A stretch of DNA of 64,000 nt from contig NC_048537.1 of assembly GCF_902806685.2 (NCBI RefSeq), forward strand, positions 16,390,720 to 16,454,719, given 5' to 3'. The position numbers and the translations under genes are program-made. Of the stretch, positions 1 through 9,999 are shown piece by piece; the first letter of the stretch is position 1, and every line of letters starts with the position of its first letter. The stretch comes from Maniola hyperantus. Lineage: Eukaryota; Arthropoda; Insecta; Lepidoptera; Nymphalidae. The notes under the pieces were generated by a model. The model was not told the DNA's origin. It saw only the letters and a list, made by a program, of their open reading frames with translations, and did not search any database.

Positions 1-226
1 CCCTGTAATACTTTAGCTCTAATTAGGTACGAAATTGATGATATTTTTGAGTTTTGCTTACTAACAAATTACCAAACTAATAGTCGCGATTTTGGTTGTG
101 CATGTCACTCACCCGGCCTACTAATAAAAGATGAGGTTAACTTTGAAGTCTTTCTGTGAATAGTATCTCCGAACAGATTGTTTACATAATTTTTTTTTTA
201 ATTTTCTGTTTTTCGTTTATATTAAA

Positions 227-444
227 CTAGCTTATGCCCGCGACTTCGTCCGCGTGGACTACACAAATTTCAAACCCCTATTTCACCAACTTACGGGTTG
301 AATTTTCGGAAATCCTTTCTTAGCGGATGCCTACGTCATAATAGCTATCTGCATGCCATTCAGCCCGATCCGTCCAGTAGTTTGAGCTGTGCGTTGATAG
401 ATCAGTCAGTCAGTCACCTTTTCTTTTTTATATAGGTATTTAGA
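227..444 (+). repeat. Interspersed repeat family A, copy 1
   Basis: Family A starts ctagcttatgcccgcgactt, has ggatgcctacgtcataatag and agtttgagctgtgcgttgat inside, a (cagt)n run near the end and a tatatatttaga terminus. About 220-240 bp, lacks coding capacity and terminal inverted repeats. It resembles the widespread lepidopteran Lep1-like or SINE-like repeats; class is uncertain. Confidence 0.85.
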
Positions 445-987
445 ATTTAGATTTTGAATAAACCATTTTGATTTTGATTTTTATATCATTTCTTTGAAAG
501 AAAGGCGCTCAATTATCAAAGCATGGCATTTTCTAGAAATTGTCAGTCACCTTTTGCTTTTATATATTTAGATCCACTGTTTACTAAAATACATGATTTA
601 AGCCTAATTTCGTTATGGTGTTATGAATAATCCACGGTTGATATCTGAGGTGCGCCGGAAACAACCGCATCAAACCGGCGCATCTCTGAACTGTTATATC
701 TGGATATTACAAATTAAACATTCCAAAGTGACATATACTTACCTAGAAGCAACAATTTTTTGTCGATTGTTGCAATTGAACGGAAGATGAACTTTGTTCC
801 GTCAACAAATCGCCGCCTTCAGGGCCCTGAGTGTAAGTGCTCAGTTTCTCAAGCTGACTAATGTTACATGGAAAGCCTAGTACTACGCCTAGTTTACTAG
901 GTCAGTCCGAACAAAAATCGTGTTCTATGAAGCTACCAAAATTAGTATGCATTTGCTATAAAACTGTACGCAAAAGCTCTATCCACG
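445..987. other. Intergenic, nothing clear
   Basis: AT-rich. Only a short tail of a family A element (about 540-575) is recognisable. Confidence 0.5.
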
Positions 988-1000
988 GAAAGAAGTTAGT

Positions 1001-1238
1001 ATAGCGCTCTCTCTGGTAAGTAATCCCATATAAATGATAGAGACAAAAATCTCTCCACAAGTCATGAACCAATCACAAACGAAACTATATTTTCGAATGT
1101 TTTTATAAACATTTTCTGATTGAATTTGGAATGTTTTTTGAAAACATGTTTGTGATTGGTTAGTGACTCGAAACTGTTTACGCCCACTGAGATTTTTGTC
1201 CCTGTCATTCGTATGGGATTAAGTAATAAAGAGCGCGA
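1001..1238. mobile_element. MITE with 13-bp direct repeats
   Basis: Left arm tagcgctctctctggtaagt and right arm (reversed) tcgcgctctttattacttaa share the following taatcccata...atga-agagacaaaaatctc for about 50 bp. The unit is bracketed by exact gaaagaagttagt copies at 988-1000 and 1239-1251. Confidence 0.7.
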
Positions 1239-1251
1239 GAAAGAAGTTAGT

Positions 1252-2145
1252 CTTTCCATGCATAGAGTATACCTAGTAGCAGCCCGCAAACATTTTTGTT
1301 TGGGATGACCCCTCTAGTGCGTAACATAATATAAAGGTTGGTGCACCGGGGGCCCATGTTTTTGGTTTTTTGTTATAACCTGTAAACCACAGGAATTCAT
1401 ATTGTTTATATTATATTTAAATATATTGAAAATACAATCATCATATTATTTAGTATTGCTAGCATAGTGAAATACATTTTACATAATATTATATATTTTT
1501 CAATCATTTTCAATCATCATTATTTTGTCAAACGATATTAGATTTAATATAACCAACCAATATTTATAATCTCTAAGTTTAATTCGATTTATGTATTATT
1601 TAAGTAATTGTATGTAATTAAAAAAAATCTAAAAATATCCTTTTACCTAAAATCAATTAGACCAGTAACAAATGAGTTATATTATATGTTTTAAAATAGT
1701 AATATCTTTAATATTATATTCGAACTAGTAAAAACTTTTATTTCTAAGCTAATGTGCTGCACTTAAGTAGAAAATAGTTTCGTTTGGGCGTGATAAACTA
1801 GAATAAATTCAAGTTTAGGCGGGTATAAAATCAGATTTTTTTGTCGTGATTTGGTCCTAAAAAGTATCCTGTGTCTGTATCCAGGATGCGATCTATCCTT
1901 GTACCCGTCTAGTTTGGTTGAGCGATTGAGTCGTAAAAAGGTTATAGACAGACCAACACGATTCACATTGGCAGTGAATCGAGGCAAATTTCTAAAATTT
2001 TACATATTTTGTAGCTTATTGACTGCGAAGTGCATAGAGTGACGTCAATTTTGACACTCGATGTCGACTTCAGTAGACTAAATTAAAATCAAAAGCACCA
2101 AACTTGAATTAAGTCCAGTTTTGTTTCGGTACGCCCAAAACGAGA
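1252..2145. other. Intergenic, AT-rich
   Basis: Long A/T tracts at 1390-1740 and a possible diverged family B remnant near 1850-1990. No gene evidence. Confidence 0.5.
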
Positions 2146-2561
2146 TTAAGAGCACCTACACACTTGCGTTTCTCCAGCGTAAACGTTCGTCGAACATATA
2201 CGCAACTGCGCACTGCGACAGCGCGACACACGCGCCGTGTTGAACAACGAATGGTGCTGCACAGCAAACATAATCACTTTCACTTTGTTGCAAATTCCGT
2301 TATAGGTCGTCCCGCCTTATATTCTTTCGTTTTCATAATGATTTTCTTTCTAGCAGCAAAGCCAACAATAGAGTTTCCTCGTCGGAATCTATTCTGTTAA
2401 TGACGATACCAAACTAATTAACGTGACTACTGCGGCCGTGTCAGTATGACGCTAACTCACCGACGTGCGTTTGCGCTCGCTCGCATCGCGAAGTCGTGTC
2501 GTCATTGTTACGTTTGACGAACGCCTACGCTGGAGAAACGCTAGAGTGTAAAAGCTCTTAA
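2146..2561. mobile_element. TTAA-flanked MITE
   Basis: Both ends lie at TTAA (2146-2149 and 2558-2561). Inside are ~42-bp inverted repeats with the perfect core gcgtttctccagcgta and gcgttcgtc. TTAA target sites are typical of piggyBac and Kolobok superfamilies. Confidence 0.7.
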
Positions 2562-2809
2562 ATGTAAATAAATAAAATAATATAATTTATTAATTTCACT
2601 TAGACCGGGGGTTTAGGACGAGAAACTGATGATTGGGCCTCGTGAGGAGTCCTTGTTAGTAAAGTTTCGCTACTAATTTTTAGCCAAAGAAATAATTTGC
2701 TGGCCTTTTTGTTAATGAACTCCAAGGAAAATTGACTACTTTTAGTCATTATAAATAACAGTATAATCAGGTTTTCCGTTGGATAGAAGGCGTTACTTTA
2801 CGGAAATAT

Positions 2810-3139
2810 ACAAGGAACAAGCTAATTCGCTATACCTAATCCGCTAAAACAGACAAATCTGTATGGTACAACGTGCCGCATGCAATATGCAGCGCCCGCC
2901 CTCCCACTACTAAAGCAGGAAAAGCAAGCAATACACACTACTACAGCATGCAATATACCTGAGGATGCTCGGTATCAGAGTGAACCGTACATGTTGAGTA
3001 TGTTCTAGATCTAGAAGATTAGGTGGTAGTGTGTATTGCTTGTTTTTCCTGCTTCTTTAGTAGTGGGAGGGCGGGCGCTGCATATTGCATGCGGCACGTA
3101 CCATACAGATTTGAATGTTTTGGCTTGTTGTTCCTTGTT
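2810..3139. mobile_element. Long palindromic element
   Basis: Arms 2810-2944 and 3026-3139 are near-perfect reverse complements: acaaggaacaa outside, then tctgtatggtac, gccgcatgcaatatgcagcg, cccgccctcccactactaaa and aagcaatacacactac. The ~80-bp centre is unique. A foldback or snapback MITE. Confidence 0.8.
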
Positions 3140-4685
3140 GCACTTACATTTTTGTAAAAATAAAAATTACACAAATTACAATTTTAATACTGATGAAAAA
3201 TAGACGCTATTATATGATGTGGGATTCAATTTGTAAAGTTTAAATGTGAACTTAAATTTTATTTTTATGCTATGAAATGCGTGTTTTTTTTATTGTATAC
3301 AAATTATTGAAAATCACATAAAATCATTAACAAAATCTATTGTGTCCGTGATCATAAACCTAATTTTAGATATAATTTTCAGTTAGGGCAACAAAGAGAA
3401 AAAAAAATTTAGTTTTATCAAAATTTTATTTCCATTGTATGGGGCTTGTATTGAAGGAAATACAAAAGCTGATCTTGTTGTTTGAAAATAAGCATTTTAA
3501 TATGTCTTATTATTCTGTTGTACACGATCTCTTATACTAAAATTAAATGTCTTAATGTATTGTCCTCCCTTTCATAATGCTCCTGGCGGAAAAGGATAGG
3601 TAGATCTGTTTAGTTAAGACTTTGTGTTCAACAGAATTAATCACAATAGCAACATAGAAAAACAAAATATATCAATCCATTAGATATTAAGATTTATCTT
3701 TTCCAATTTTGCGTTTAGAGCTACTGCGCAAATGTTTGTAGTGTAAGAGATGTATATTAAAATAATATATACGAGTACCTATGTTGTAAGATGTATATTT
3801 GGAGTGCAAGGGCAGGTGGCCGTGCGCCGGGTATTGTTTTTCCTTGTGTATATTAGACTTAAGGCAGCTCAGTTCGGTGCTTTCTTCATACAAACGTAGG
3901 AGGGAAAATACAACAATATTCGATATTGTACGCACAAAACTAAGAATTATATCGATTTATCTCGTCTTTATCTAGGTTCAATGATATCTAAAACATTGAA
4001 AAAAATATTGATTTAAAAGTTAGGAGCCTCAAAAGATTCCTATTTTAACACTAAATTTATGACAACTTTGGGCGTAAATAAATAAGATTAGGGATATGAA
4101 AATTCTAAAACAATTTATCATTACACGTAGTTTATTTATTCATTAGTTGAAATAACTTTACTTTGCAAACCTAAATTCAGTAGTTTTTTCTCAAAAATAC
4201 TTTTCCCAAACTACTGTTCAACCCTTTTCAAGCGCTTGATTTCGGTTAAAATAATCATGCCTCTCACCCCAAAACATTAGACACCGCGCGGGTGGCGGAG
4301 GGAAGGGCCAGCCCAGCGGCGCGCGGCTGCGCGTGTAATATTGTGGTTTCTATGACGACGAATGTTGTTATTGATATGTTTTCAAAAATAAAAGTCGTAA
4401 TTATTTTATAAAATTACTTTATATTTATTAATAAGTTAATTCGTTTATTCCTCTCATAATTCAGTGGCTATGCAAATGTGTAGAAGATTGAGTAGAGTCA
4501 ATAAGTCCTTCAAATACTTATTGCATTTTGTACATTGACCTCTGGAATTTGAACTTTGGACACCAATTTTATTCATTGGTTTATTGACCTGACTTTATTG
4601 TTGAGGTTCTAGTAGGGATACCTACTCGTGTGGTCCTAGTACAATAGGTAAGTAACTTTGTTGAGTTATTTATTTTATCTAATTT
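3140..4685. other. Intergenic, AT-rich
   Basis: No repeat or gene recognised except a short GC-rich patch at 4283-4337 (ggcgcgcggctgcgcgtg). Confidence 0.5.
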
Positions 4686-5140
4686 AAAAAAACCGGCCAA
4701 GTGCGAGTCAGACTCGCGCACCAAGGGTTCCGTACTCAGGTATTTTTTTGACATTTTGCTCCATAAATCAAAAACTATTTTGCATAAAAATAAATAAAAA
4801 TGTGTTTTAGAATACACAAGTAAAGCCCTTTCATATAATACCCCACTTGGTATACTTATCATACAATGAAAATTGAAAATACTAATTATTTTTTCATTAA
4901 CACACTTTAATTTTTTTTTGTATGTTGTAATCATAAATCTACGGTTTTCGGATTTATTCCTTTACTTGTGCTCTAAGACCTACGTACCTACTAAATTTCA
5001 TGATTCTGGGTCAACGGGAAGTACCCTATAGGTTTGTGTGACAGATACGACAGACAGACGGAGAGACGGACAGACAGACAGACACCGAAGTGATTCTAAG
5101 GGCCCTTTTTTTCCTTTTACAGTACGGAACCCTAAAAAGG
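4686..5140 (-). repeat. Interspersed repeat family C, copy 1
   Basis: Family C ends are aaaccggccaagtgcgagtc and acggaaccctaaaaa. Between them are a run of tetranucleotide cagac/agac repeats and gtcaacgggaagtaccctat. About 450 bp. It lacks coding capacity and is abundant in this window (5208, 5883, 18364, 38216, 58421). Confidence 0.8.
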
Positions 5141-5207
5141 TACCTGTATATTATGTATAATAATATAGGTAGGTAGGTACCTACCTGTGGTGGTATTTCT
5201 TTGTATT

Positions 5208-5625
5208 TTTAGGGTTCCGTACCTCAGCAGGAAAAACGGAACCCTCTGTCTGTCTGTCTGTCTGTCCGTCCGTTCGTCCGTCCGTCCGTCCGTCGGTCCG
5301 TCTGTCAGTCCGTCTGTCCGTCTGTTCGTCTGTCCTCCTGTCCATCTGACCATCTGTCCGTCTGTCTGTCTGTCGGTAGGTAGGTAGGTACCTACCTGGT
5401 GGTTTTTCTTTGTATTTTTAGGGTTCCGTACCTCAGAAGGAAAAAACGGAACCCTATGTCTGTCTGTCTGCCTGTCCGTCCATCCGTCCGTCCATCGGTG
5501 CGTCTGTCGGTCCGTCTGTCCGTCCGTCCGTCGTATCTGTCACACAAACCTATAGGGTACTTCCCGTTGACCCAGAATCATGAAATTTAGTAGGTACGTA
5601 GGTCTTAGAGCACAAGTAAAGGAAT
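5208..5625 (+). repeat. Family C copy with expanded (CYGT)n tracts
   Basis: Two agggttccgtacctc starts (5210, 5418) each followed by a long degenerate (ctgt/ccgt)n run (about 5247-5375 and 5457-5532), then the family C body gtcacacaaacctatagggt. The arrangement suggests a tandem duplication of the head. Confidence 0.75.
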
Positions 5626-5882
5626 AACCGTCTAAATAACTGTCCGTCTATCTGTCTGTCTGTCTGTCTGTCCGTCTTACAAATAAAGTACGCAACGTTT
5701 CGTACAAATAGTACTTTTTATTTTATTTTATTCAGATACAAGTTAGCTCTTGACTGCAATCTCACCTGGTGGTAAGTGACGATACAGTCTTGCTTACGGC
5801 TATTTCGGATCGGGAATTCTTGGATTCAGATTAAATGCAGTGCAAAAAGAGCCAAAGGCTTATATATTATGTCAAATTATTA

Positions 5883-6230
5883 TCATTAGGATTCCGTGCC
5901 TCAAAAGGAAAAAGGAACCCTTATAGGATCAGTTTGTTGTCTGTCTGTCTGTCTATCTGTCAGTCTGTCAGTGTGTCTGTCAAGATACCTGTACGGTACT
6001 TCCCATTGACCTAGAATGATAAAATTTGGCAGGTAGGTAGATCTTATAACACACGTAAGGGGAAAAATCTGAAAAGAATGAATTGGTGGTTACATCACAA
6101 AAAATAAATAAAAATGTGTTCATTAACAAATAGTTAGTATTTTCAACTTTCAAGTAAGATTAGTAAACCAAGTGGGGTATCATATAAAAGGACCTTACTT
6201 GTACATCAAAAACAGATTTTATTTATTTTT
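5883..6230 (+). repeat. Family C copy
   Basis: From attccgtgcctcaaaaggaa through a short (ctgt)n run and ggtacttcccattgacctag to catcaaaaacagattttatt. Confidence 0.7.
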
Positions 6231-6395
6231 ATCCATACCTACTAATATTATAAATGCGAAAGTGTATCTGTCTATCTGTCCGTCTGTCTGTCTGCTAGCT
6301 TTTCACAGCTCATCCATTTAACCAATTTTGATGAAATTTGGTACAAAAATAGCTTGCATCCCGGGGAAGGACATAGGCTACTTTTATGAGGAATT

Positions 6396-6593
6396 AGATT
6401 TAGTGGATACCGCTATTTTTCTGGAAATAACGTTAGATGCGAAACTTCAATGGGGCTCTCATATAAATAACTTATCGAACAGACAGTTCTGCCGCATATG
6501 CGGTAAAAAAGATTCGCCAGTTGACAGACATAGAAACGGCGAGACTAGTATATTTTAGTTACTTTCACAGCATTATGTCATATGGCATATTAT
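6396..6593 (+). pseudogene. Jockey-like LINE reverse transcriptase fragment, frameshifted
   Basis: About 66 codons of a non-LTR reverse transcriptase thumb region. The first half reads TAIFLEITLDAKLQWGSHIN; after a frameshift near 6490 another frame reads AAYAVKKIRQLTDIETARLV and FSYFHSIMSYGILL. This wording is typical of lepidopteran jockey-clade elements. It is truncated at both ends, joined directly to the end of an interspersed repeat on the left (6230-6395) and followed by an A-rich tract. Confidence 0.75.
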
Positions 6594-6721
6594 TAGAAAA
6601 GAAAAAGAAAGAAAAGAAAAAACTTTTATTTTTTAAAGCTGTACCACACATAGTAACTACGTACCACACGTAAACTAATTGAAAAATCCTATTACATTGT
6701 AAAGGATTATTTAAATGATAA

Positions 6722-6970
6722 GCAAGCTTAGGAATGAGTTGCTCGGCTTTGTGATAGTTCTAATAAGTTTAAATTATGATTTTGTAAAGTGGTGATAATA
6801 AAAAGAATACCCGGCTGAGTTAGCTGTGGGCTGTTCTCAGTCTTGGGCGCGTTTGGAACCCTCGTAGCGTTTGCGAAATAATTATCATCACTATATTTTA
6901 CAAATCCAACACCTGACAATCGAAAAGAGTAATTTATTACCTATTTTGAACAAATCATTTGACTTTGACT
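6722..6970 (-). repeat. Interspersed repeat family G, copy 1
   Basis: Minus-oriented match of the element at 50202-50484: ggaatgagttgctcggcttt, cgcgtttggaaccctcgtag, atcaaatcatttgactttga. About 250 bp, without coding capacity. Confidence 0.75.
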
Positions 6971-7048
6971 TTTGATCCCGGAAAATCAAAGAGTTCCCAA
7001 GGGATTTTTAAAAAACTTAAATCCACGCGGACGAAGTTGCGGGCATTA

Positions 7049-7338
7049 CCTCATCATCATCATGATCAACCCATCGCCGGCTCACTACTGAGCACGGGTC
7101 TACTCTCAGAGTGAGAAGGGTTTTGGCCATAGTCTACCACGCTGGCCATGTGCGGATTGGTAGAATTCACAGACCTTTGAGAACATTATGGAGAACTCTC
7201 AGGCATGCAGGTTTCCTCACGATGTATTCCTTTACCGTTAAAGCAAGTGATATTTAATTAATTAAAACGCGTATAACTCCGAAAAGTTAGAGGTGCGTGC
7301 CCGGGATCGAACCCCCGACCTCCGTTTAGAGTAACAAT
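7049..7338 (-). repeat. tRNA-derived SINE, full length
   Basis: On the minus strand it ends with the polymerase III box-B-like gttcgatcccgggcacgcac and a (gat)n tail at 7049-7062. The matching plus copy is at 17132. The A-box end is slightly truncated here. About 290 bp. Confidence 0.8.
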
Positions 7339-7377
7339 GTGACTCGACGGGAATTTTATTTGACTGAATATGCACTT

Positions 7378-7620
7378 TTCCGGGATGCTGAATTTGATAA
7401 TGACATTTATTTTCAAATCCAAAATAGCAGACATGCACTTTTCACAAAAAATATAAATAGGTGTCGTTTTCAGGGTTTCCAGGATGCTGGTTTTGATAAT
7501 GACATTAATTTTTAATCTAAGATGGCGGGCCAGCACTTTTTACAAAAAATAGACGTTAGTGTCGTTTTCAAGGTTCTCCAGGATGGTGAATTTGATGATG
7601 ACATTTATTTATTTTTAATA
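7378..7620 (+). repeat. Three tandem ~105-bp units before an exon
   Basis: cgggatgctgaatttgataa, ccaggatgctggttttgata and ccaggatggtgaatttgatg each begin a unit with atgacatt-tattttcaaat and gcacttttcacaaaaaata. The last unit runs to 30 bp before the exon at 7650. Confidence 0.75.
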
Positions 7621-7790
7621 AATACTTATATATTATACTTCTATTTTAGTGGATCACGGGATTTTCTTTGGCAAGGAAACGACAAAGCAAAAAATCGAAT
7701 TGAATTAGATTATGATACTATCACACCGTACCATTTAGAGCCAGCTTCTGAAAGTTTGACACTGTGTTTGTAAGTTGATATTATTTAGAT

Positions 7791-7987
7791 ACTAGCTAAA
7801 GGCCCGCGACTTCGTCCGCATGGATTTCACATTTTTCAAAATCCTGCGGGAACTCTTTGATTTTCCGGGATAAAAAGTAGCCTATGTGTTAATCCAGTTA
7901 AGAATCTATCTCCATTCTAAATTTCATTCAAATCCGTTCAGCCGTTTTTGCGTGATTGAGTAACAAACATCCAAGCATCTATAATTT
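7791..7987 (+). repeat. Interspersed repeat family B, copy 1
   Basis: Family B starts ctagctgatgcccgcgactt and shares the gcgacttcgtccgcgtgg start with family A, but then reads gggaactctttgattttccg, ggataaaaagtagcctatgt and ends near cactttcgcatttataatat. This copy has a variant start (ctaaaggcccgcgac) and is directly joined to a family E copy at 7988. Confidence 0.8.
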
Positions 7988-8165
7988 CACTAACTGCCCT
8001 GGCGAACTTCGTTCCGCCTAACAGTCGATTCAAATTTTTTAAATTTTTCTCTCCGTAAGAACCATCCTCGTACTTCAAGGAATACCTATTATAAAAAAAG
8101 AATTAGCGAAATCGGTTCAGCTGTTCTCGAGATTTGCGATGACATTTAGTGATTCATTTTTATAT
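7988..8165 (+). repeat. Interspersed repeat family E, copy 1
   Basis: Family E: taactgccctggcgaacttc, then acagtcgattc, ccgtaagaaccatcctcgta, gaattagcgaaatcggttca and the gattcatttttatat end. About 180 bp; other copies at 8453 and 26062. Confidence 0.75.
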
Positions 8166-8170
8166 TATAG

Positions 8171-8410
8171 ACTAGCTTATGCTCGCGACTTCGTCCGCGT
8201 GGGCTACACAAAATTTCGAACCCCTATTTCACCCCCTCCAGAGTTGAATTTTCAAAAATCCTTTCTTAGCGGATGCCTACGTCATAATAGCTATCTGCAT
8301 GCCAAATTTCAGCACGATCCGTCCAGTAGTTTGAGCTGTGCGTTGATAGATCAGTCAGTCAGTCAGTCAGTCAGTCAATCACCTTTTTCTTTTATATATT
8401 TATTAGATTA
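8171..8410 (+). repeat. Interspersed repeat family A, copy 2
   Basis: Near full-length copy, from actagcttatgctcgcgact to the tatatatttattagatta end, with an expanded (cagt)n run near 8353-8378. Confidence 0.85.
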
Positions 8411-8452
8411 TTATTATTATTTAGATTAGGATAATATAATTATTATGTTACT

Positions 8453-8636
8453 AGCTGCCCCGACGAACTTCGTACCGCCTACAGTCGATTCTTTTTCAGG
8501 AATTTTTTTAAATTTTTCTCTCCATAAGAACCATCCCCGTACTTCAAGGAATATTATCAAAAAGAATTAGCGAAATCGGTGCAGCTGTTCTCGAGATTTG
8601 CGATCAGCAACACATTCAGCGATTCATTTTTATATA
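8453..8636 (+). repeat. Interspersed repeat family E, copy 2
   Basis: Starts gctgccccgacgaacttcgt and ends gattcatttttatataatac, where a family B copy begins. Confidence 0.75.
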
Positions 8637-8715
8637 ATACTAGCTGATGCCCGCGACTTCGTCCGCGTGGATGTAGGTTTTCAAAAGCCCATGGGAACTC
8701 TTTTATTTTCCGGGA

Positions 8716-8958
8716 TAAAAGAAGGCAGGTCATGCCTGTCGTAGAGGTGATGGCCGTTGGAGCCGGAAAGTCCTTGAGTGGAGACCGCGTAGGTAGGCAA
8801 GCATAGTGTGGGACGCCCTCCAGCACGATAGACTGACGATATAAAGAGGCTGGCGGGAAGTGGCTGGATGAGGAAGGCTGAGGACCGGGTGTGGTGGCGC
8901 TCTTTAGGGAAGGCCTATGTCCAACAGTGGACGTCCGCAGGCTGATGATGATGGAAAA
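8716..8958 (+). pseudogene. LINE 3' end (decayed)
   Basis: DNA reading as GRWSRKVLEWRPR in one frame and ending with a (gatgat)n-like tail, the 3' end of a lepidopteran non-LTR retrotransposon also seen at 27652 and 63415. Stop codons and frameshifts break it. It cuts off an interspersed repeat that starts at 8639. Confidence 0.65.
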
Positions 8959-9039
8959 AATCACGTTGATCCGTTGCACCCCCCACACGTCCCTATCCGC
9001 CTTCTCCTGTCTCGCTGGCGAATAAGTTTGGAATAGAAT

Positions 9040-9958
9040 AGGGTTTTGATGGAGTGCGTGGATTTTTGTGAACGGAGTTCAATCATGTAGTCGTGGTTTG
9101 GTACAATAGTAAATGGTACAATATTAATTCACCATCAACAGTTCCTAAAAACCCATAGATTAGGAGTGCAGTACCCTGCAGCATCAGTATTGAAGAATTG
9201 GAACTTGAAGTTCAATAATGGTATATATGTTTGGCATCTACAATATTATTTCACAATCAACAGTGGCTTAGGAATGCAATATCCTGCATCATCAGGGTTG
9301 AAGAGTTGGGATCTGGAGTTGAATCATGAAGTCGTTGCTTGGTAGGTACGTAAGCCAGAGATAGTTTATTCTAAGCGTAACTTTTATACCAATTCAACAT
9401 CGACTATTCTTTGAAAAGAGCAACCGCCGAGTTTCTTGCTGGTTCTCCTCGGTAGGAAAGGCATTCCGAACCAGTGGTAGATGCATTCATTATGAACACT
9501 TCCTGATAACTCAGGCGGGCAGTAACCCTGCAGCATCAGGATTAAGGAGTTGAATCTAAAATTTTGTATGTGACCACCACGAAAACTTTTTTTGTTGATT
9601 TAAAAAAAATTGGAAATCGGTCCAGAAACATCGAAAAAATCGATGTAGAAAAAAGAACCACCTCCTTTTTGACAGTCGGTTAAAAACCGATGACCTTGAA
9701 ATATTTACGGAACAATCTTTAAAATATCCCCTTTCTAACAAAAAAAGAATGAATGAAATCGGACTACGCGTTAATGAATTACAACTCAGTATACATTTTA
9801 ACTTTCATCCCCTCTCCTACGGGAACCATGCTGAATTTCGGGATAAAAAGTATCCTCTATTCTTCCTCATAGTATGACCTCAAATCGTACCAAGTTTCAT
9901 TGGAATCCATTCAGTAGTTTCAGCGTGATGCGCGGCCGTGATACAGACAGACAGACAT

Positions 9959-9999
<41 letters not shown>

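Noticed and set aside
5187..5590. Ser/Val/Cys-rich repeat ORFs on both strands
   Set aside because: Translations of (ctgt/ccgt)n microsatellites in family C repeats.
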